Shown: positions 57,356 to 64,000 of the stretch, in pieces
Layout: the number at the start of each line of letters is the position of its first letter
Position numbering within the stretch: position 1 is the first letter of the stretch
Source of the DNA: Arthrobotrys musiformis
Lineage: Eukaryota; Ascomycota; Orbiliomycetes; Orbiliales; Orbiliaceae
NCBI GenBank assembly: GCA_036971715.1
Contig: JAVHJL010000005.1
Span: 2,728,001 to 2,792,000 of the forward strand
DNA: 64,000 bases
Direction of reading: 5' to 3'
The notes under the pieces: model-generated
The model's database searches: none
Seen by the model: the letters and a program-made list of their open reading frames with translations, nothing else
What the model was told of the DNA's origin: nothing
Made by a program: the position numbers and the translations under genes

Positions 57356-59239
57356 ATGCCTCCAGTTGAGACTCTCCTCGAAGGTGTCCAGATCTTTGGA
57401 CGTGTCGACGACATCCACAAACCGATTCTTACGAAGGACGCTGTTGCATTCATTGCCACCCTTCACCGTACCTTCAATGGCCGGCGCAAGGAACTCCTAC
57501 AAAGACGCATCTTAAGGCAGGCAGAGATTGACAGAGGAGTCCTGCCCGATTTCCTCCCAGAGACAAAACATGTCCGTGAAGATCCTACATGGCAGGGCGC
57601 TCCTCCAGCGCCAGGTCTTGAGGACAGACGGGTGGAAATCACTGGCCCTACCGACCGCAAAATGGTTGTAAACGCCCTAAACTCCAATGTCTGGACCTAC
57701 ATGGCCGATTTTGAAGGTATGCATGCTGCGCCCCGCTGAAGAATTGGCGACGAAGGTAAACTAAATAAATAAATCATCCAGACTCGAATGCCCCATCGTG
57801 GGAAAACATGGTCAACGGCCAAGCCAATCTCTACGATGCAATCAGACGACAGGTTGATTTCAAGCTACAGGGTAAAGACTACAAACTTCGCATGGATCGA
57901 AAGCTTCCCACATTGATTGTCCGGTACGTTTTTGTTGATTCCGGTCTCTCACTCTTCAAAACATGATCCCTAACCCGAAATGTTTATACATAGTCCACGA
58001 GGTTGGCATTTGGAGGAAAAACATCTTGTCGTCGATGGTGAACCAGTCTCTGGTGGATTGTTTGATTTCGGTCTCTACTTCTTCCACAATGCTCACGAGC
58101 TCGTGAAGAGGGGCGCAGGACCTTACTTCTATCTGCCCAAGATGGAATCTCATCTTGAGGCCCGGCTCTGGAACGATGTCTTTAACCTAGCCCAGGATAC
58201 CATTGGTATGAAGAGAGGAACAATCCGTGCAACCGTGCTCATCGAGACAATCCTAGCTGTTTTCGAAATGGACGAGATCATTTACGAACTACGGAACCAC
58301 TCGTCTGGATTGAACTGCGGAAGATGGGATTATATTTTCTCCACAATCAAAAAGTTCCGACAAAACCCCAGCTTTGTACTCCCTGATCGATCCTGTGTTA
58401 CCATGACTGTTCCTTTCATGGACTCTTATGTTAAACTTCTGATCAAGACTTGTCATCGTCGTGGGGTCCACGCCATGGGTGGTATGGCCGCACAAATCCC
58501 AATCAAAGATGATCCGAAGGCCAACGACATCGCCATGGACAGCGTGAGAGCGGACAAGCTCAGGGAAGTCCGTGCAGGGCATGAGTACGTATAACTTGTT
58601 AAATCTGCCGTTTCTGGCCTCCGCTTGCTAACGAATATATCCAGCGGTACATGGGTCGCACATCCAGCCCTCGCAGGCATCGCGACAGAAGTTTTCCACA
58701 AATTTATGCCGACTCCAAATCAAATGTTTGTCCGACGTGAGGATGTCACGATTACCCGAAACGATCTTCTCAACATGAACGTTCCGGGGAAGATCACGGA
58801 GGAGGGAATCAAAAAAAATATCGCCATTGGCCTTGGTTATATGGAAGGCTGGCTAAGGAACATTGGCTGCGTTCCCATCAACTACCTCATGGAGGATGCG
58901 GCAACCGCAGAGGTTTCTAGGAGCCAGTTGTGGCAATGGGCCAGGCACGGGGTGACAACAGCCGAAGGCAAGAAGGTTACCAAAGAATATAACCTGGCCT
59001 TGATGAAACAAGTCCTCCAAGAATTGTCAGCCAAAGCCCCCAAGGGCAACAAGCTCGAAGTCGCCGCCCGATACTTCGGCACTCAAATCACCGGAGAGGA
59101 TTATGCCGATTTCCTTACATCGTAAGTAGCTTACTAGCAAGCCTAGCCCATTAACAATATCGCTTCCCGTACTAACTATAGTTGTAGGCTGCTTTATAAC
59201 GAGATAGTATCGGTTGGGGGCGTTGCATCAAAGTTGTAA
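57356..59239 (+). CDS. acuE: Malate synthase, glyoxysomal/peroxisomal
   Basis: Condenses glyoxylate with acetyl-CoA to malate in the glyoxylate cycle, needed for growth on acetate, ethanol or fatty acids. Exons 57356-57716, 57782-57923, 57994-58584, 58645-59121, 59188-59239 (540 aa, the usual eukaryotic length). Seen: TYMADFE|DSNAPSWENMVNGQ, RPRGWHLEEKH, the family signature RNHSSGLNCGRWDYIF, GVHAMGGMAAQIPIK, DGTWVAHPALAGIA and YMEGWLRNIGCVPIN. The last exon ends VASKL, a type 1 peroxisomal signal. Family members are induced by acetate/fatty acids and repressed by glucose; the sites for that were not identified here. Confidence 0.97.
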
Positions 59240-59646
59240 TCTCCCTCCGAGCGTTTCTGCATCTCGGATTGTTTCGTCGGAGTTTCGCCTTAGTTTTAAT
59301 TTCTTTGTGTCTCCTTGTTCCTCCCCGTACTTGGCTTTTTGGGTGATGTGGAAAGACAGTTGGGACAGATTGTGTACGATTATTATATTTATATATACGA
59401 AGATATGAAAAGGTCCCGTCACCTGCGTCGAATGACATCCACGAAGCCGGTGGCCGGCTTCGAATGGGAGACCGACCATTATTGGCAAAACAGCCTTCCA
59501 TGATACTAAATAAGAACGTTCTTGCACATGATTAGACCGCCCCTTGTATCCAGTCCCTTCACGGCCACTGTATGTACAGCTATTAGCTTGGCCGGCAGCT
59601 AAGAGCACCCGTCATCTCCAGCTAGAATAGCATGTCGAACACAATA
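59240..59646. other. Convergent 3' flanks, acuE and cbp4
   Basis: 407 bp. Minus ORFs of 109 and 126 aa overlap in different frames and are not supported. Confidence 0.5.
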
Positions 59647-60151
59647 CTACAGTCGGGCTGACGGAATCTGCCCCTCCAGTTGTTCTGACAGCATGCTCGC
59701 CCTCCTCTGCGCCTCTTCTTTCTGCCTTTGTAACTCCGCCCGAACGGCTTCTTTCCGCCGTCTCTTTGCATCCTCTTCCTGCAAAACCCAGATGGGTTTG
59801 TCGCTTTTCGAGTACTCTTTTAGCTGGTCGAAAAATTCTTGCATCTCACGCTGGCGACGGGGCCGTTCCTCTAAGACTTTCTTCTGAAGCTCGGGACTGT
59901 ATCTCTAGTGACACGAAGTATGCAGATGAGCATCGAATCGACAAATTAAAGCCAACCGAGACCGTGTGCCTACATTGAAAAGCTCTTCTTCGGAGGGCAT
60001 GACGTAGAGGACGAGCGCCGGACCGCCGATGACCATGACGGCCGACCTAATCGCCGGAGAGTCAGCGGCGGGAACAAACAGAAAAAAAGGCAGAGGAAAG
60101 AACCTACGCGGCGGCCATCTTGGCGTAAGTCCACATCCGCGGCGACGGCAT
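59647..60151 (-). CDS. cbp4: Cytochrome b/bc1 complex assembly factor Cbp4
   Basis: Inner-membrane protein that binds newly made cytochrome b during assembly of respiratory complex III. Exons 60151-60108, 60046-59974, 59904-59647 (124 aa). The N-terminus MPSPRMWTYAKMAAA|SAVM leads into a single membrane segment (VMVIGGPALVLYVMP). The family motif follows: PSEEELFN|RYSPELQKK (usually PTEEELFKRYNPELQK) and KLEYSKSDKP-like DQLKEYSKSDKPIWVLQEED. The tail is a charged helix rich in Arg, Glu and Gln. Transcribed divergently from skt5 with 218 bp between the start codons. Confidence 0.93.
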
Positions 60152-60369
60152 CTTTGCGGGCTGGGTTTGGGGAGAGTTGAGGTTGAGGTTGAGGTTGAGG
60201 TTGGAGTGATTGGAGGAGGTTGAAGCGGGAGGATGAAACGGTCTCGTCTCATCAGCCGCGGGGGGGGCTGGCCGTGCAATTCTTATATACCAAGAACCTC
60301 TGCACCTGCCTCAACCACCAAAAACCCCAACATCGATATCGACATTGATATCGACATCGCGACGCTGCC
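60152..60369. promoter_or_regulatory. Compact divergent promoter, cbp4 / skt5
   Basis: 218 bp between the two ATGs. It holds a GAGGTTGAGGTT-type repeat (60175-60204) and ATCGATATCGACATTGATATC repeats (60333-60358). Confidence 0.55.
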
Positions 60370-63280
60370 ATGAACGACGGCTACCACGGCTATCCTCCTC
60401 AGGGCCGGCCTCATGAGCCGTATGTCGACGACTCGAGTGCCGACTTCAACAACCTTTCTCTCCCTCCTTCAGGTAAGATACCCGCCGTACGAGCCACCTG
60501 TACATGTTTACTACCTGCGGGTCCTGATTGACCCAATCGTGGAATCCGCGTAGCACCTCTAAGGAACCCGAGTCCCAATCAATATCCGCGACCCGGTCCG
60601 TCTGGACACTATCCGAGTCAAGGTCCCCGACACCCACAACCAGGCCCTCCGCTGAGGAGCTATGGCGATGCGCCAAGGCGACCCCCGCCAGGTGTAGGCG
60701 CTGATGGCTGGAACGGGCGCCAACCCCCACAACCTATGCAACGACGGCCAGGTCCACCGGTGGGACAGCCTCCAAATACTTACGGGCGGGCACCCTACAA
60801 TAATCACCCCAGGAACCCGCAGGCGGGCCGCGGGCAGTACCCAGCACCGCCTCCCAGCCAGTTTCAACCCCAAGGACATGGTCAGGCTCCAGGCCCCGCA
60901 TATTTCCATCGACCGCGCCCGCCGCCTCCTAGTAATGGCGATTACAATAACCAGGGTAGTGGCGGCGGTATGTGGGCGGGGCAGCAAGCCAGTCGCGAGC
61001 CTACACCAAGATATGATGGGCAGACTGCTGGCACACCCAACGGCTTCGGCAGAAGTCAGACAATGCCCCTCCATAGTCACCCGCAACATGGAAACCAAGA
61101 ATTCTTACAGGGCCCTGGAGACTCACGCTACTATGGGGGAAACAACTACCAAGAATCATACGATGGAGCCGCTAATTCAACATACAATGGGTATCATGGT
61201 TACTCTCAATCTGACAATAATGTCCGTAGTAGAGAAATGGATCCAACGAGGGGCAGCGTGGGGGATGTCCTTGACCTGTATACATACGACGACTCTTACG
61301 GTACAAATGGATACCATGATACACGCTCCAACAGTCTTCAACATAATATGCATTACAATGAGAATAACCGTGATGGAGGCCAAAATTACCCCTATGATCC
61401 TCATCAACAACCCCCAGTGCCAGGAAATATGCAAGCCCATCGTTCGAAGTCACAACCGAACCTTCGTGGTGAAGGACCCCTTGCCAGGACCTATACCGAG
61501 CCTCTACCACCACCCCCACTTCCGACCCAGCAACATAATTGGAACGAGCGAGGCAATAACAATATCGGGGCTGCTAATAATCCTCCGGGTTACGGGAACC
61601 ATCCGCCATTCAGGAATAACGAGGGCAATAACCAACCGACATCTGGTTTCGAAAATGGCAACTTGTCGTCCTCGCGTCCACCCCCGCAACGTGTCTATCC
61701 AAATCAAAATACCACGGACAGCGCGAACCCAACCCGAGCCCCCTTAGGGGGGCCACCGCCTTCGAGAATGATGCCCTCTGATGACCCCGACGCCTTGCCT
61801 GAACACCCGGCACCGATTCGCCCAGGCCTTTCGAGTGACAATGCTTCAATAAAATCAGGAATCAGCCAAACTGGTTCCACAGCCACCCAAAATAATTACC
61901 CTGTTGTGGATGGCAAGACGAGTGTCCACGACGTAGGCCCTGTGACGTTTGATATGCTCAACTTAATGAGGAATGAGATTGCTAGTAGACCTGCCAACCA
62001 ACCGGCTAACCCCAGCCTACAATTCAAGTTTGCGCGAAGACTCGTCGAAGCTTCTTTTTCTCTGGTGAAAGACACGGATCCCAAAGCCGCTCGGAGGAGT
62101 CGGGAAAATTTCACCCTTGAGGCGCACAAAATTATTAAGAAGCTCTCATCTGGGGTACGTCGGAACTGGCGCGCTATTTGAAAACTAGACCACTAAATTA
62201 TCATCATCGTAGACGCACCCGTATCCTGAAGCTATGTTTTACTTGGCCAACTGCTATGGCGATGGGACACTTGGGCTAGAAGTGGATCATGATCGAGCCT
62301 TTACCTTGTACCAATCAGCGGCAAAACTCAACCACCCACCGTCAGCTTATCGAACCGCGGGTAAGGTTTCTCTAAGAACCATATAAGTATTTGGTATATT
62401 GCATTGCTAACGCGATCATCTGCCCCACAGTCTGCTGCGAAATCGGTGCAGGGACGAAAAAAGAGCCACATAAAGCCTTTCAATGGTACCGCAAAGCAGC
62501 CACATTTGGGGACACGGCCGCTATGTACAAAGTCGGCATGATTCAGCATAAAGGCCTGCTTGGCCAGCCACGGAACGATCGCGAGGCCATAGTTTGGCTT
62601 AAGCGGGCAGCAGAGCAAGCCGACGAAGACAATCCTCACGCCCTACATCGGCTGGGTATTTTGTATGAGTCGGCAGACGGAAACTCAAGTATCGTGCGTG
62701 ATGTGGCATACGCGAAGGAACTCTTTACCAGAGCAGCAGAACTCGGGTACCCGCCATCGCAATACATACTAGGCACTGCATACGCATATGGAACTCTCGG
62801 TTGCCCTATCGATGCCAAACTGTCGATCACCTGGTATAGTCGGGCGGCTTCCAACGGTGATGCGGAGTCGGAATTAGCTCTGGCCGGGTGGTACCTGACT
62901 GGTGCTGCGGGGATCCTGGAACAAAACGATACGGAAGCCTATCTTTGGTCGCGTAAAGCCGCAGAGCAAGGTTTGGCAAAGGCTGAGTACGCAGTTGGGC
63001 ACCTGACTGAGTTGGGCATTGGATTGGACGGAAAGGGGAGCGACGAGGAGGCTAAAAACTGGTATTTTAGAGCAGCAGGTTCGTACCTATAAGTTAAAAT
63101 CGTTGGTATATATAAGGACCATATATTGGGGTGACTTGGCTAACAATCTGTGTAGGTCAGGGTCACACGAAGGCGAAAGAAAGACTGGAGGAAATGCGAC
63201 GAGGAGCCCCTAAGAAAGCCCGTGAGAGGCTGTCGCGGAATAACAAAGCGAAAGATGACGCCGATTGCTTAATCATGTAA
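60370..63280 (+). CDS. skt5: Chitin synthase activator Skt5/Chs4, Sel1 repeats and CaaX box
   Basis: Activates and localises class IV chitin synthase (Chs3 type) at the septum and growing wall. Exons 60370-60472, 60554-62154, 62213-62360, 62431-63078, 63156-63280 (874 aa). The first ~450 residues are Pro/Gln/Asn/Tyr-rich and disordered. From about residue 560 Sel1-like repeats follow: PEAMFYLANCYGDGTLGLEV, KAFQWYRKAATFGDTAAMYK, HALHRLGILYES, PSQYILGTAYAYGTLG and KAEYAVGHLTELGIGL. The protein ends with a basic segment and CLIM, a CaaX prenylation box like that of yeast Chs4, which fits membrane attachment. The last exon contains the CaaX box and depends on the small intron at 63079-63155. Confidence 0.93.
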
Positions 63281-64000
63281 CACTATCCCTGGTGGCTGGT
63301 GCTAGCTCTAATTCGATACGATTGATCGGACTAGACGTTCAGGGTTATTTGAAGGCGTGTTTAAAGTTTCCCAATTGTATTATTATTATTATTATCATTA
63401 CTACTATACTATTACTATTACTATTACTATTACTATTACTATTACTATTACTATTACTATTACTATTACTATTACTATTACTATTACTATGATTGTTACT
63501 ATCATATTATCATTATTTGACGATTGTAGTAGTCCCTGTCACCGTTACATATAGTTGATAGCACTGGCACCGAGGTAAGCAAGTGCTGAGGGAGCCAAGA
63601 ATCCGAAGCTTGTTATCGATGAACGTTAACATCAATATTGAATGCAATGGCATTTTGGTGGCTGGTCACATGCTTGTCGTCCGAGAAAATCGGAATTGGA
63701 ACCCAACTAAGCATGACAAATGATTGGAAATTCGTTCGTCTTCCGTTTGACCTGGCGGCCATGCGTGCATACTTATACCGGCCGCGATATGCATAATACT
63801 TACTCGAGCTCGAGTACGTATATTGCGTAGCCCTACTCGTGTGCCAAAAGGTATATTTATAGATGGATACCTCCCGGAGACCGAAGCAAATCATGGAAAA
63901 CATCTGTCGCTTTTCACGATTTAGATTCCCCACCAGTATCACAAGAATGAGCAGCTCCACAAACCCCCCTGCATTGCCCATATACTTTCTCTCCCATGGG
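63281..64000. other. Right-edge intergenic sequence
   Basis: 720 bp after skt5 with a compound microsatellite and AT-rich sequence. A minus ORF (63613-63981, 122 aa, start MGNAGGFVELLILVILVGNL) could belong to a gene outside the window, but I see no family match or splice context. Confidence 0.4.
63378..63490. repeat. Compound microsatellite (TAT)n + (ACTATT)~14
   Basis: A short TAT run at about 63378-63396 passes into about 14 near-perfect ACTATT hexamers to 63490. It lies about 100 bp downstream of the skt5 stop codon. Confidence 0.95.

Noticed and set aside
63613..63981. 122-aa minus ORF at the right edge
   Set aside because: Hydrophobic start is suggestive, but there is no family match and the window ends too soon to judge.
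1..64000. tRNA genes, rRNA, CRISPR arrays, inverted-repeat transposons
   Set aside because: No A/B-box or cloverleaf candidate, no repeat-spacer pattern and no transposase or reverse-transcriptase motif noticed in reading both strands by eye.

Overview
This is nuclear DNA from a filamentous ascomycete. The evidence is short GT-AG introns (mostly 50-125 bp), long gene-free promoters, and a Pezizomycotina-type gene set: NIMA kinase, SidB/Dbf2, a fused Arg5,6 protein, and a malate synthase ending in the peroxisomal tripeptide SKL. The protein details (NAC-alpha, eL14, Sen1, synaptobrevin) look to me like Eurotiomycetes, most likely Onygenales. That placement is from memory of the families, not from a search. 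I see no CRISPR array, rRNA, tRNA, insertion sequence or intact transposon.

Layout, left to right. Left edge to 9.7 kb: the 5' end of an unknown gene (minus), an MFS transporter (minus), the mitochondrial arginine enzyme Arg5,6 (minus) and the exocytic v-SNARE synaptobrevin (minus). 11.6-19 kb: a GPI-anchored GH76/Dfg5 cell-wall enzyme (plus), a mitochondrial isocitrate/methylisocitrate lyase (plus), an NmrA-like oxidoreductase (minus), an AT-rich stretch with no convincing gene, and a three-exon gene for a 65-residue, probably lipid-anchored protein (minus). 19.6-25.6 kb: a 638-aa cytochrome P450 (minus), divergent from an 11-exon LtrA-family membrane protein (plus). 26-34.2 kb: ribosomal protein eL14 (minus), an unknown 395-aa protein (plus), a Ctr2-type copper transporter (plus) and the meiotic cohesin subunit Rec8 (minus). 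35-45.2 kb: SidB/Dbf2 kinase (plus), NAC-alpha (minus), SRP receptor alpha (plus), NIMA kinase (plus) and Fmp46-like protein (minus). 46-64 kb: an unknown 572-aa coiled-coil protein (minus), Sen1 helicase (plus), malate synthase (plus), Cbp4 (minus), the chitin synthase activator Skt5/Chs4 (plus) and a hexanucleotide microsatellite.

Most genes are housekeeping and are not co-regulated as a cluster. Loose functional links do exist. Malate synthase and the lyase belong to C2/C3 (acetate/propionate) metabolism. The GH76 enzyme, Skt5 and synaptobrevin serve wall building and secretion. SRP receptor and NAC-alpha serve protein targeting. Rec8, SidB and NIMA serve division and meiosis. Cbp4, Arg5,6 and Fmp46 are mitochondrial.

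I found no clear new biological system. The items most worth a second look are a single-base frame break at an A8 run inside otherwise well-conserved Rec8, the small acylated-protein gene hidden in three short exons, the LtrA-family gene next to the P450, a His-Asp repeat in NAC-alpha, an A27 tract in the Sen1 coding region, and recurring AAGTACTTA/CTAGGTAC-type motifs in the long intergenic regions. Exon boundaries below were derived by hand from splice consensus, reading-frame continuity and remembered family sequence; no alignment was run.
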